Below, piece after piece: positions 26,443 to 34,720 of a stretch of DNA of 64,000 bases. The stretch comes from F1-60-MAGs149 sp037133755. Its GTDB lineage: Bacteria > Actinomycetota > Thermoleophilia > Gaiellales > F1-60-MAGs149. The notes below the pieces were generated by a model. It was not told the DNA's origin. It saw only the letters and a list, made by a program, of their open reading frames with translations, and did no database searches. The stretch spans positions 1-64,000 of the forward strand of contig JBAXNN010000007.1 of the NCBI GenBank assembly GCA_037133755.1, in the 5' to 3' direction. Each line of letters begins with the position of its first letter. Position 1 is the first letter of the stretch. The position numbers were made by a program, and so were the translations under genes.

Positions 26443-27752
26443 GCCTTCGGGTTCGTCTTGCGCTCGCGATCGCCATCATCAGCGCTCTTGTCGCCGGTGG
26501 CATTAGCGTCGCGGTCTATCAACGTAGTGCCAACGACCGCGTTGACCGCGCCCGTGACACCGCTGCGCGCCAGGTCCGTACGGCTGCGTCGATCGCGCGG
26601 CTGCGGCTGCCGGGCGGTGCGACGGTCGCCCCGTCGGGCTCCTACGTCGTTACCGAGGATGGGGTCATTGGCGACGCTGCCATCGGGATTGGGCTACCTG
26701 CGCGCCTCAAGCAGCGCGTCGACGCCACGCCGGGGCATGTCTTCACGGAACCCGTCTTGGAGGGTACGCAGCCCGCGGTCTACGCGGGCACCCAGTTGCG
26801 CACGATCGGGTCGATCTACGCGAGCCAGTCGTTCATCGCGGATCAACAGGAACTCGACGCACTGCGCGACGCGCTGATCCGCCTGACGGCCGCGGCGATC
26901 GTGATTGGTGGATTCCTGGGTGTCTTGGTTGCCTCGGCGCTGTCACGGCGTCTCCGTCGTTCTGCGGCGCTGGCACGCCAGCTCGCTGCTGGCGACCTCG
27001 ACGCGCGGTTGCATCCGCGCGGGCGCGATGAGATCGCCGCGCTCGGGCGCGCGCTCGACGACATGGCGGAGGCTCTCGGTCGTACCATCCGCGAGCTCGA
27101 CGACGCGGCCGAACGGGAGCGCAGCTTCTCGGCCGACGTGGCGCACGAACTGCGGACGCCGATCACGGGTCTCGTCGCCGCGTCCTCGTTGCTCGATGAG
27201 ACGCCGGAGGCGGTGATGGTGAAGGAGCGTGCTCGCGCGCTGGCACACCTGGTCGAGGATCTCCTCGAGGTCATGCGCCTGGACGCCGGCGCGGAGACGC
27301 CAATGGCGCAGCAGTTCGATCTCGTCCGTCTGGTCGGTGACGTCGCGCGTGATCGTCTCCCTGAGGCAGAGCTGGTCCTGCCGGTCACGTGCCAGATCGA
27401 ATCGGATCCGCGGCGCCTGGAACGCGTGTTGGTGAACCTCATGGAGAACGCCCGCCGCTATGGCGCGGAGCCGTTTCGCGTGGTGGTCGATGCAGATGCC
27501 ATGACGATCACGGTGCGAGACACCGGCACGGGCTTCGGAGCCTTTCTCGACCGGGCGGCCGATCGCTTTGCCATGGCCTCCCGTGATCGCGGCGGTGGCA
27601 CAGGGCTCGGCTTGGCGATTGCCGAGGGGCAGTCGCGCGTGCTGGGGGGCGAGCTCGAGTTGCTCGACGACGACGGTGCGGTCGCCATCATCCGACTGCC
27701 CCGCACGGCCCGCGTCTCGATCGGCGCGGCGGTGGTGGGAGGATCAGCGTGA
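26439..27752 (+). CDS. Sensor histidine kinase (MtrB-like context)
   Basis: A 437-residue membrane kinase: a first helix at about 6-27, an extracytoplasmic sensor of about 120 residues, a second helix near 147-168, a HAMP domain, the phospho-acceptor H236 in FSADVAHELRTPI, and an ATPase domain with NLMENARRYG, DTGTGFG and GTGLGLAIAE. It should phosphorylate the regulator encoded immediately upstream, whose stop overlaps its GTG start. The sensor domain is shorter than that of mycobacterial MtrB. Confidence 0.93.
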   Translation: MSLRVRLALAIAIISALVAGGISVAVYQRSANDRVDRARDTAARQVRTAASIARLRLPGGATVAPSGSYVVTEDGVIGDAAIGIGLPARLKQRVDATPGHVFTEPVLEGTQPAVYAGTQLRTIGSIYASQSFIADQQELDALRDALIRLTAAAIVIGGFLGVLVASALSRRLRRSAALARQLAAGDLDARLHPRGRDEIAALGRALDDMAEALGRTIRELDDAAERERSFSADVAHELRTPITGLVAASSLLDETPEAVMVKERARALAHLVEDLLEVMRLDAGAETPMAQQFDLVRLVGDVARDRLPEAELVLPVTCQIESDPRRLERVLVNLMENARRYGAEPFRVVVDADAMTITVRDTGTGFGAFLDRAADRFAMASRDRGGGTGLGLAIAEGQSRVLGGELELLDDDGAVAIIRLPRTARVSIGAAVVGGSA

Positions 27753-28696
27753 GGGGGGGCTTCGCCCTGGTCGCGGTGGCACTGATCCTCGCGGGCTGCG
27801 GCGCGGCGGGTAGCACGGTGCGCGACGAGGGACCCGCCGCCATTGGCGATAAGGCCGTCGTCTCGCCGGCGGCAGCCGCCGGCGAGGACACGGCGGCAGC
27901 AGTCCCGGCGACGCCGTCGCCAGGGGTGGCGTTCGTGTACTTCCTGCGCTACGACCAGCCCGAGCCGACGCGTCGGAGCATTCCGAGTGACTTGACCGTG
28001 CCCGAGGGCAGCCTACGTGCGTTGCTCAAGGGACCGTCGCTGGCAGAAGACGTCCTGCACTATTCGAGCGCGATTCCCGAGGAATCACGCCTGTTGGGGT
28101 TCTCCGTGCTCAACCGCACGGCGATTGTCGACCTGTCGGCGTTGCCGGCCATCTCCAGCGACCCGCAGAGCGACGGGTTGCTCGCGCTGTACCAAGTGGT
28201 CTACACCGTCACGGCAAGTGGTGCGATCGAGGCCGTGCAGGTGCGACTCAATGGGCGTCCGTATGGACTCAACTCGGTGGCCGGCGGCTCGAGTGCGCTG
28301 GAACCGCCGCTGACGCGTGCCGATCTCAGTTTCGTGATCGATGCGACCACCTTGCCCGGCAGCAGCGGCTGTGCGGTGGCGAAGGACGGCGCGGCGCCGT
28401 TCTCCGGTGTGCCCAGTGTCACGATTGCACGCCCGGCGAGCGGTGAGCAGGTCAAGACCGCGATCCAGCTGCGCGGCACGGTGCAGAGCAAGGGCGGACC
28501 TCTCGTGATCCGCATCCTGCAGAGCCAGATCGAGGTGGCCAATCGCGTGATCGACGAATCCTGTCGCGGCAGCTTTGCCGCCACAATTCCGGTTCCACGC
28601 ACACTCACCGGCCCGGTCGATCTCGTCGTGATTGCGCCCGGCGTCGAGGGGCAACCCGCTGCGCAGGCCGAGCGGCAGATCGTGATCGTCGGGTAG
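27749..28696 (+). CDS. Lipoprotein with GerMN and Gmad2-like domains
   Basis: A 315-residue exported lipoprotein with a signal peptide ending in the lipobox LAGC. A GerMN domain follows (VAFVYFLR, then LRALLKGPSLAEDV and TAIVDLS) and the last ~100 residues (VTIARPASGEQVKTAIQLRG to the end) look like the Ig-like Gmad2 domain. In mtrAB-lpqB loci the third gene also has GerMN and modulates the kinase; here the propeller domain of LpqB is replaced by Gmad2. The GTG start overlaps the kinase stop. Confidence 0.85.
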   Translation: MRGGFALVAVALILAGCGAAGSTVRDEGPAAIGDKAVVSPAAAAGEDTAAAVPATPSPGVAFVYFLRYDQPEPTRRSIPSDLTVPEGSLRALLKGPSLAEDVLHYSSAIPEESRLLGFSVLNRTAIVDLSALPAISSDPQSDGLLALYQVVYTVTASGAIEAVQVRLNGRPYGLNSVAGGSSALEPPLTRADLSFVIDATTLPGSSGCAVAKDGAAPFSGVPSVTIARPASGEQVKTAIQLRGTVQSKGGPLVIRILQSQIEVANRVIDESCRGSFAATIPVPRTLTGPVDLVVIAPGVEGQPAAQAERQIVIVG

Positions 28697-28711
28697 CTCG
28701 CGTCCGCAGCG

Positions 28712-28717
28712 TAGGAT
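28712..28717 (+). promoter_or_regulatory. -10 element (TAGGAT) of leaderless smpB
   Basis: TAGGAT ends 6 bases before the ATG at 28724. The included AGGA could alternatively be read as a weak Shine-Dalgarno site, so the leaderless call is less certain here than elsewhere. Confidence 0.5.
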
Positions 28718-28723
28718 GTGTTC

Positions 28724-29185
28724 ATGAGCGGTGAGGGCGAGCGCACGGTCGCGCAGAATCGGCGGGCACGCCACGACTACTTCCTCGAAGACAACCTCGA
28801 GGCAGGCGTCGTCTTGACCGGCAGCGAGATCAAATCGCTGCGCGCCGGTGCCGCCAGCGTCAACGAGGCCTACGCGATGTTCCGGGGCGACGAGGTGTGG
28901 CTCGTGGGAGCCACCATCGAGCCGTACGCGCAGGCAGGCATGCGCAACCACGATCGTGCGCGTGATCGCAAGTTGCTGCTCCATCGGCGGGAGATCGAGA
29001 AGCTCCGCGCCCGCGTCGAGCAGAAGGGCTACACCCTCGTGCCGGTGCGCATCTATCTGAAGCAGGGGCGCGCGAAAGTTGAAGTCGCGCTCGGTCGGGG
29101 CAAGAACGTGATCGACAAGCGCGATACGGCCAAGGCGCGGGAGGCCAAGCGCGACGTCGATCGAGCCCTCAAGGAGCGCCGCTAG
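28724..29185 (+). CDS. smpB: SsrA-binding protein SmpB
   Basis: A 153-residue tmRNA partner in trans-translation. It has QNRRARHDYFLEDNLEAGVV, LTGSEIKSLRAGAASVNEAY, KLLLHRREI and the basic C-terminal helix KAREAKRDVDRALKERR that enters the mRNA channel. The tmRNA gene is about 3.5 kb downstream. A GTG at 28718 could extend the protein by two residues, but the ATG is preferred. Confidence 0.97.
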   Translation: MSGEGERTVAQNRRARHDYFLEDNLEAGVVLTGSEIKSLRAGAASVNEAYAMFRGDEVWLVGATIEPYAQAGMRNHDRARDRKLLLHRREIEKLRARVEQKGYTLVPVRIYLKQGRAKVEVALGRGKNVIDKRDTAKAREAKRDVDRALKERR

Positions 29186-29187
29186 TC

Positions 29188-30327
29188 ATGCGCCGCGCAA
29201 GCCTCGCACTCGTCGTCCTTGCCGCCGTCGTCGGCGTGGGCCTCGTCGCCGCGTTTGTGGCTCTGGGTGGCACGGACCGTCTGCGTTCGTCGCAGGCGGT
29301 TGCGACTGCTGATCCTTGCACGGCGACCGTCGTCGCGACAGAGGGCGGGAGCACCGAGGCCGAGGCGTCGACGATTCTGCTGTCCTCGCTCAACGCCGCG
29401 GCCTGCGAGCTCCACGTGTCGCGTGAAGACCTCGTGCTGGCGCTCACCGATGGCCAGGGCATTGCTGGCGCAGCGCAGATGCTCGGCGTGGAGCCACAGG
29501 CCTTGCAGGACAGCGTGATCGGGTCCATTACGAAGGCCGTCGATGAAGAATCGGCCGCGGGGCGATTGACACCCACGACCGCACTGGCCATCAAGACGCT
29601 GATCGATGTCGTGCCGCCCGAGCAACTGCTGGCGGCCGTGCGCAACGAGGACGGCGGGTGTGCGCCGCTCGAGTGGAAGCCCGTCGACGATCTGAAGCAG
29701 ATCGCTGCCGAGGTCGGGGTGCTGACGGGTCTGCGCGCCGCATGTGCCTTGGGCGTCTCGCCGATCGAAGCGGTCTCGGCCCTCGCGGATCCCGCCGGAC
29801 TCCAGGGGCTGGCAGAGCGTTCCGGCAAGTCGCAGGCCGAGGTCGAGCAGGCCGTGCGGACCGCGATGATTGCGTCCGTCGAGCAGGCGCAGCAGGCCGG
29901 CGCGTTGTCGGGTACCGAAGGCAGCGTGCTCGGCGCTGCAGCCGCAGTGGCCCCGGTCGATCGCATTCTCTCGATCGTGCGTGGAGACGACGACCCGTGC
30001 TCGGAGTTTCCCTGGTCGACAACGTCGAGCACGAGTCAGGCCCTCGCCGAGGTCGCCCTGATCGGCGTCGTCGACGCGGCCTGTCAGCTCGGGGCGCCCA
30101 CCTTCGACGTCTTTGCGGCGCTGGCCAATCCCGGGGAGTTGACCACGCTCGAACAGACCACGGGCAAGAGCGAGGAAGAGATCAACGCCGCGATCAAGAG
30201 TGGTTTGCAGAAGGGGCTCACGGAAGGGCAGGACGCCGGGGATGTCTCCGGCCTCGTGGCCTTCGGCCTCAACCTTGCGCTCTCGCAGGCCAACGTGCTC
30301 GATCTGCTGTCGAACTTCGTCGGCTAG
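29188..30327 (+). CDS. Secreted or membrane-anchored protein of three Cys-paired repeats
   Basis: A 379-residue protein I cannot assign to a family. It starts with a signal peptide or anchor (residues 5-27). The rest is three tandem repeats with a period of 113-114 residues. Each opens with a cysteine pair 28-29 residues apart: C44 and C73, C158 and C186, C271 and C299. In each repeat the second cysteine is followed by a helical block resembling LGVSPIEAVSALADPAGL and then xxxTGKSxxEVExAI with a glutamate-rich helix. The pairs probably form disulfides outside the cell. It begins 2 bases after smpB, so it may be co-transcribed. Confidence 0.85.
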   Translation: MRRASLALVVLAAVVGVGLVAAFVALGGTDRLRSSQAVATADPCTATVVATEGGSTEAEASTILLSSLNAAACELHVSREDLVLALTDGQGIAGAAQMLGVEPQALQDSVIGSITKAVDEESAAGRLTPTTALAIKTLIDVVPPEQLLAAVRNEDGGCAPLEWKPVDDLKQIAAEVGVLTGLRAACALGVSPIEAVSALADPAGLQGLAERSGKSQAEVEQAVRTAMIASVEQAQQAGALSGTEGSVLGAAAAVAPVDRILSIVRGDDDPCSEFPWSTTSSTSQALAEVALIGVVDAACQLGAPTFDVFAALANPGELTTLEQTTGKSEEEINAAIKSGLQKGLTEGQDAGDVSGLVAFGLNLALSQANVLDLLSNFVG

Positions 30328-30330
30328 CGC

Positions 30331-32520
30331 CTACTCCTCGCTGATGCCGATGCGGTCGTGAACGCGTCGGAGCCAGGAGGGCGCCCACCAGTTGGCTTCG
30401 CCCGCCACGCGCATGAAGGTCGGGACGAGGACGCTGCGCACGAGGGTGGCGTCGATCAGGATCGCGAAGGCGGCGCCGAAGCCGAGTTGCTTGATGTTCG
30501 TCACACCACTCGAGAGGAACGATGCGAAGACGATGGCGATCAGGAGGGCCGCCGCGGTGATGATGCGCCCCGTGCGCTGCAGGCCGAAGGCCACGGAGTC
30601 GACGGTGTTGTGCCCCGCCTCATGCTCCTCTTTGATCCGTGACAGGAGGAAGAGTTCGTAGTCCATCGAGAGGGCGAACGCGATCACGGCGACGAGTGCT
30701 AGCGACGAGAGGTCGACGGTGCCGGTGACGACGTAGTCGCCCGTCAGCCACTGCAGGCGTCCGTACTGGAAGACCCACACGAGGACCCCGAGTGTCGCCG
30801 CCAAGCTGAGGATGTTGAGGAGCAGCGCCTTGAGCGGGAGCAGCACGCTGCCCGTGTACAGGAAGATGATCAGCAGGGTGGTGAGTCCGATCCACAGGGC
30901 CACGATCCAGGTGTTACCGACAATGCCGTTGTTCGAGTCGCCGTACTCGGCCGCGATGCCGCCAACGAGCACTTCCGAGGCGGGAGCGGGGTAGGCGCGG
31001 AGGCTGTTGGCCAGGGCGACTCCGCGATCGTCGCGCGGCGGCACGTCGCCGATCACAACAACGCGGGCGAGGTGGTCCTTGAACCAGCTCTTGCCGGCGG
31101 GGTTGGGGCCGAGGACGTCGCCCTTGGCGACAATCGTGTCCGGCGTCGAGACGCGCGTCACGCCTGGCAGTTTGGAGAGGTCGCGCGCATACCCCGTCAG
31201 GGCCGCCGTGCTCTCGGGGTTGCGGAGCAGGAGCTCGTACGGCGCGCCGTCATAGCCGGGGAAGCGCTCGTCGAGATAGCGGCTCGAGACTGCGGCGCGA
31301 TCGTCGACCGGCAGTGCGCGATCATCGATCTGGCCGACGACCAGCGACATCGCGGGATACGCGAGGATCAGCATGATCGCGACGCCGCCGAGGAGGTACG
31401 GCAGAGGACGACGCATCGTGGTGCGAGCCACGCGCGACCAGACACCGTCGTCGCGTGGCGACAGGTCGCCGCGGAGCAGCTTCAGTCGATTCACGTTCGG
31501 ACCGAGTATGGCGAGCATGGCGGGGATGATCGTGAGGGCGCCGAGGACCGCCATCAGACTCACCGCGACTCCCGCATACGCGAAGGATTTGAGGAAGTAC
31601 TGCGGAAAGATGATCAGCGAGGCGAGCGTGAACGCGACCGTGATGCCGGAGATGAATACGGTCTTGCCCGCGGTGCGCACGGTGGTGACGACGGCATCCT
31701 CTGTCGTCGCCCCACGATGGAGTTCCTCGCGGAAGCGGTTGATCATCAGCAGCGCGTAGTCGATGCCGAGGCCAAGACCGAGGGCGGTGACGAGGTTGAG
31801 CGCGAACACGGAGACATCGGTGATCTGCGTGACGACCAGCAGGAGCGTGAAGCTGCCGAGGATGCCGACCAGCGCAACGAGGAAGGGAAGTCCCGCGGCG
31901 ACGAGCGAGCCGAAGACGAAGAGCAGGAGGATCAGCGTGATCGGGATGGCGATCATCTCGGCCTTCGCCAGGTCCTCACGCACGCGTCCGTCGACGGCGT
32001 TGAAGACCGCTCCGAAGCCGGCGATGTGGATCTCGAGCCCGTTGTGGGAGCCGTCGAAGCGCGTCGTCAGCTCCTTCGCAATCGCGATGTTGTCGACGCC
32101 GGGCTTGCCGTAGACGAGGATCTCCCCGGTACGACCGTCGCGCCCCTTGAGCTCGTCGGGTTTGTCCGATGTCCAGTAGGACATGACACTGCCGACACCG
32201 GGCTGAGCCGCAATCTCCTTGACGAGCTGCTTGGCGGCCTTCGTGGTCTCGTCGCTATCGATCTTGCCCGTTCCCGTGGCGCCGATCACGGCGAGCGGCT
32301 GGCTGGACTTGAAGTCCTTTTGCAGGAGCCCTGCGACTTCGCCGGACTGGCTGTCAGGGTTGTTGAAGCCCTCGGCTTTGAGTGCGGGGAGCACCTGCAC
32401 ACCAACCGAGCCGAGTGCAAGCACGGCGACGACGTAGCCGATCAGGAAGGCTTTGCGCCGGCGTACGACGACGCGCGCGTAACGCTCGAACAGGGATGCG
32501 GCGGGGGCTTCGGAGGTCAT
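30331..32520 (-). CDS. MMPL/RND-family membrane transporter
   Basis: A 729-residue protein with the topology of MMPL transporters: an N-terminal helix (AFLIGYVVAVLALGSVGVQV), a large extracytoplasmic loop, five helices, a second loop, and a final set of helices. The conserved GLGIDYALLMINRFREEL and the second-half counterpart FALSMDYELFLLSRIKEEHE are diagnostic and include the proton-relay Asp-Tyr pairs. Members export lipids, siderophores or drugs; the substrate is unknown. It ends 3 bases from the convergent repeat-protein gene, leaving no separate terminator. Confidence 0.93.
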   Translation of the reverse strand: MTSEAPAASLFERYARVVVRRRKAFLIGYVVAVLALGSVGVQVLPALKAEGFNNPDSQSGEVAGLLQKDFKSSQPLAVIGATGTGKIDSDETTKAAKQLVKEIAAQPGVGSVMSYWTSDKPDELKGRDGRTGEILVYGKPGVDNIAIAKELTTRFDGSHNGLEIHIAGFGAVFNAVDGRVREDLAKAEMIAIPITLILLLFVFGSLVAAGLPFLVALVGILGSFTLLLVVTQITDVSVFALNLVTALGLGLGIDYALLMINRFREELHRGATTEDAVVTTVRTAGKTVFISGITVAFTLASLIIFPQYFLKSFAYAGVAVSLMAVLGALTIIPAMLAILGPNVNRLKLLRGDLSPRDDGVWSRVARTTMRRPLPYLLGGVAIMLILAYPAMSLVVGQIDDRALPVDDRAAVSSRYLDERFPGYDGAPYELLLRNPESTAALTGYARDLSKLPGVTRVSTPDTIVAKGDVLGPNPAGKSWFKDHLARVVVIGDVPPRDDRGVALANSLRAYPAPASEVLVGGIAAEYGDSNNGIVGNTWIVALWIGLTTLLIIFLYTGSVLLPLKALLLNILSLAATLGVLVWVFQYGRLQWLTGDYVVTGTVDLSSLALVAVIAFALSMDYELFLLSRIKEEHEAGHNTVDSVAFGLQRTGRIITAAALLIAIVFASFLSSGVTNIKQLGFGAAFAILIDATLVRSVLVPTFMRVAGEANWWAPSWLRRVHDRIGISEE

Positions 32521-32650
32521 GTCGCTCGCAGTAGGGTGCCACGGTTCACACGTGTCGTCGTGAGGTGTAGGGCTACCCGTACATCGTCAGATGCATGTGT
32601 AACGCCACTGTTCGCGTCGGGTCGGCAGGGTCTGGGCCAGCGTGTTCCTG

Positions 32651-32656
32651 TAGGAT
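32651..32656 (+). promoter_or_regulatory. Candidate -10 element (TAGGAT) of the tmRNA gene
   Basis: TAGGAT lies 13 bases before the predicted mature 5' end at 32670, so the primary transcript would start at about 32663 and be trimmed. The rest of 32521-32650 shows no gene. Confidence 0.5.
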
Positions 32657-32669
32657 GGTGCTGTCCACA

Positions 32670-33033
<364 letters not shown>

Positions 33034-33052
33034 TGCTCCCAGGGCATTCGAT

Positions 33053-33084
33053 CCGCCTCCCCGACCGGGGAGGCGGTCTCGTTT
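33053..33084 (+). terminator. Rho-independent-type terminator after tmRNA
   Basis: CCGCCTCCCC at 33053-33062 pairs perfectly with 33067-33076 around a GACC loop, followed by TCTCGTTT. It lies 20 bases downstream of the mature tmRNA end. Confidence 0.8.
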
Positions 33085-33105
33085 CGCGGCGTGTTCAGCC
33101 GGCGG

Positions 33106-33111
33106 TAGGCT
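33106..33111 (+). promoter_or_regulatory. -10 element (TAGGCT) of the leaderless aldolase-like gene
   Basis: TAGGCT ends 7 bases before the ATG at 33119, with no Shine-Dalgarno site between. It supports this ATG over a TTG at 33113 that would fall too close to the hexamer. Confidence 0.55.
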
Positions 33112-33118
33112 TTTGGGC

Positions 33119-33850
33119 ATGGACGAAGCGGCGCACGAGGGGATCGATCGTCGTGGCCTGCTGGCCGTCGGACTTGGCGGTGTGGTCGCCGCGGGGATGA
33201 TCGGCGCGAGGACGGCCGACGCTGCCACCGGCAGCACGAAGGATGGTCTGCCGAACACCGCCCACTTCCGCGTGGTGGATCGCATGGCGCGGCAGCGCGC
33301 GATCCCCGTCATCCGCGACTCCTCGTGGCGTGCGGCGCTCGCGTCGGCCCGTCGTTGGGTGGCGGCGGGGGCCACCATCGTCGAGCTGACGACGAGTACC
33401 GCCGACGTCCACCGCGCTACCCGCGCGCTCGTCGCCGAGGGCGTCGCCGTCGGGGTCGGCACGATGCGCACGCGCGACGATGTCCGCCGGGCGGCAGCAG
33501 CGGGCGCCTCGGTCGTCTTCGCACCAGGTACCTTCCCGGCGTTGATCGACGAGGCCCTGGCACAGGGGATCGTCCCGGTACCCGGCACGATGACGCCCAC
33601 CGAGGTCTATCAGTCGCTGGCGGCGCCGATGGTCAAGATCTATCCCGCCGAGGTCGTGGGCATCCCGTACCTCAAGGCACTGCTGGCGGTCTATCCGGAT
33701 TTGCGCACGTATCCCAACGGCGGGTTCACGGCTGACCCTTCGGTGGCGCGAGCGTGGCTGGACGCAGGTGCCACCGCGATTGGAATCTCGGCTGGCACGT
33801 TCGACGACGAGGCCGCGATCCGCGCGTACCTCGCCGCCGTGCGTGCTTAG
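33119..33850 (+). CDS. KDPG-aldolase-fold protein with a twin-arginine signal
   Basis: A 243-residue protein with an N-terminal Tat-like signal (IDRRGLLAVGLGGVVAAGM, RR at 11-12, then a cleavable ARTADA) fused to a barrel resembling 2-dehydro-3-deoxyphosphogluconate aldolase. The Schiff-base lysine is preserved as K173 in MVKIYPAE, and VELT, VPGTMTPTEVY and NGGFTADP match barrel motifs. However, the arginine that follows the family's E-V-T-L-R-T segment is replaced (VELTTSTADV), and the phosphate-binding region is altered. KDPG aldolases are cytoplasmic, so an exported form would be unusual. It may act on a non-phosphorylated keto acid. Confidence 0.85.
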   Translation: MDEAAHEGIDRRGLLAVGLGGVVAAGMIGARTADAATGSTKDGLPNTAHFRVVDRMARQRAIPVIRDSSWRAALASARRWVAAGATIVELTTSTADVHRATRALVAEGVAVGVGTMRTRDDVRRAAAAGASVVFAPGTFPALIDEALAQGIVPVPGTMTPTEVYQSLAAPMVKIYPAEVVGIPYLKALLAVYPDLRTYPNGGFTADPSVARAWLDAGATAIGISAGTFDDEAAIRAYLAAVRA

Positions 33851-34134
33851 TCCTGCAGGCCCTCGACGCCCGGTGCGGCGAACGCGACCGAGTACTCGCG
33901 GACGTCGTACTCGAAGACGCCGTTGATGATGAACGGGTCGGCGGCAATCCAGGCCTCGACTTCGCTGCGGCTGCCGGCCTTCGCGACGATCGCACCACCT
34001 GCGCCACCCTCCTCGAGTGCGCCAGCGAGGAAATGGCCCGCGCCGGCGTGCTCTTGCACCCAAGCCACGTGGCCGTCGCGGTGGGGGTCGACCTCGTCGA
34101 GCGGGGCGGTGTAACGACCGAGCAGCAGGAACAT
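33847..34134 (-). CDS. YciI-like protein
   Basis: A 95-residue protein matching the YciI/YCII ferredoxin-like domain: the early FLLLGRYT, an HVAWVQEHAGAGHFLAGA segment with the conserved histidine and Gly, and ADPFIINGVFEYDVREYSV at the end. Family members are small dimeric proteins, some with dehydrochlorinase-like activity, but most are uncharacterised. It is convergent with the aldolase-like gene and overlaps its stop by 4 bases. GGAGG precedes the ATG by 5 bases on its strand. Confidence 0.88.
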   Translation of the reverse strand: MFLLLGRYTAPLDEVDPHRDGHVAWVQEHAGAGHFLAGALEEGGAGGAIVAKAGSRSEVEAWIAADPFIINGVFEYDVREYSVAFAAPGVEGLQD

Positions 34135-34237
34135 GCGGAACCTCCGGGAGGGGCACCGGTGTGGTGCCGATGACGTGGCGCGACGGTACCAGAGCCGCGG
34201 CTGCCTGACGAGGTCGGCGGTGGGATCCGCGTGGCAC

Positions 34238-34243
34238 TAGGCT
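34238..34243 (+). promoter_or_regulatory. -10 element (TAGGCT) of the leaderless OsmC-like gene
   Basis: TAGGCT ends exactly 6 bases before the ATG at 34250 with no Shine-Dalgarno sequence. Confidence 0.6.
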
Positions 34244-34249
34244 GCAGCC

Positions 34250-34666
34250 ATGACCCTAATCGCCTCTGCCCGCTCCACGCCGCGCCTCCTCAAGCAGGAC
34301 GTCCTCGTCGACGGCCGTTTTCATGTCATCACCGATGAGCCCGAGCATCTCGGCGGGACCGACGAGGGCCCTTCGCCCCACGAGTTGCTCGTCGCTGCCC
34401 TCGCGGCCTGCACCGCCACGGCCGTCTCGGCCTACGTGCGCACCAAGGAATGGGATGTCGGCGGGATCCGCGTGGACGTGGAGTACGAGCAGAAAGCCGA
34501 GCCGCGCGAGTTCCGCCTCACAATCAACCTTGAGAAGCCGATCACCGACGAGCAACGGGATCGACTCGACAAGGTCGCCGAGAGCTGCGCCGTGCGTCGC
34601 GCATTGCTGACGGGCTTTGACATCCGCGAGTGCATCGTTGCCCACAGCGTGGGGGATTGCGGGTAG
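34250..34666 (+). CDS. OsmC-family peroxiredoxin-like protein
   Basis: A 138-residue OsmC/Ohr-fold protein. It has the GPSPHELLVAALAACTA block with the first redox cysteine and the second in AESCAVRRALL. OsmC proteins reduce organic hydroperoxides with two cysteines at the dimer interface. It is preceded by a leaderless promoter and followed by the PDH E1 gene with its own promoter. Confidence 0.93.
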   Translation: MTLIASARSTPRLLKQDVLVDGRFHVITDEPEHLGGTDEGPSPHELLVAALAACTATAVSAYVRTKEWDVGGIRVDVEYEQKAEPREFRLTINLEKPITDEQRDRLDKVAESCAVRRALLTGFDIRECIVAHSVGDCG

Positions 34667-34708
34667 TTGTGCGAGGTAGACGCGCTGTCGAAGCGCTGGG
34701 GCAGCGAG

Positions 34709-34714
34709 TAGGCT
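34709..34714 (+). promoter_or_regulatory. -10 element (TAGGCT) of the leaderless PDH E1 gene
   Basis: TAGGCT ends 6 bases before the ATG at 34721; the hexamer and spacing are identical to those of the upstream OsmC-like gene, although the flanking bases differ. Confidence 0.6.
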
Positions 34715-34720
34715 TTCGCC

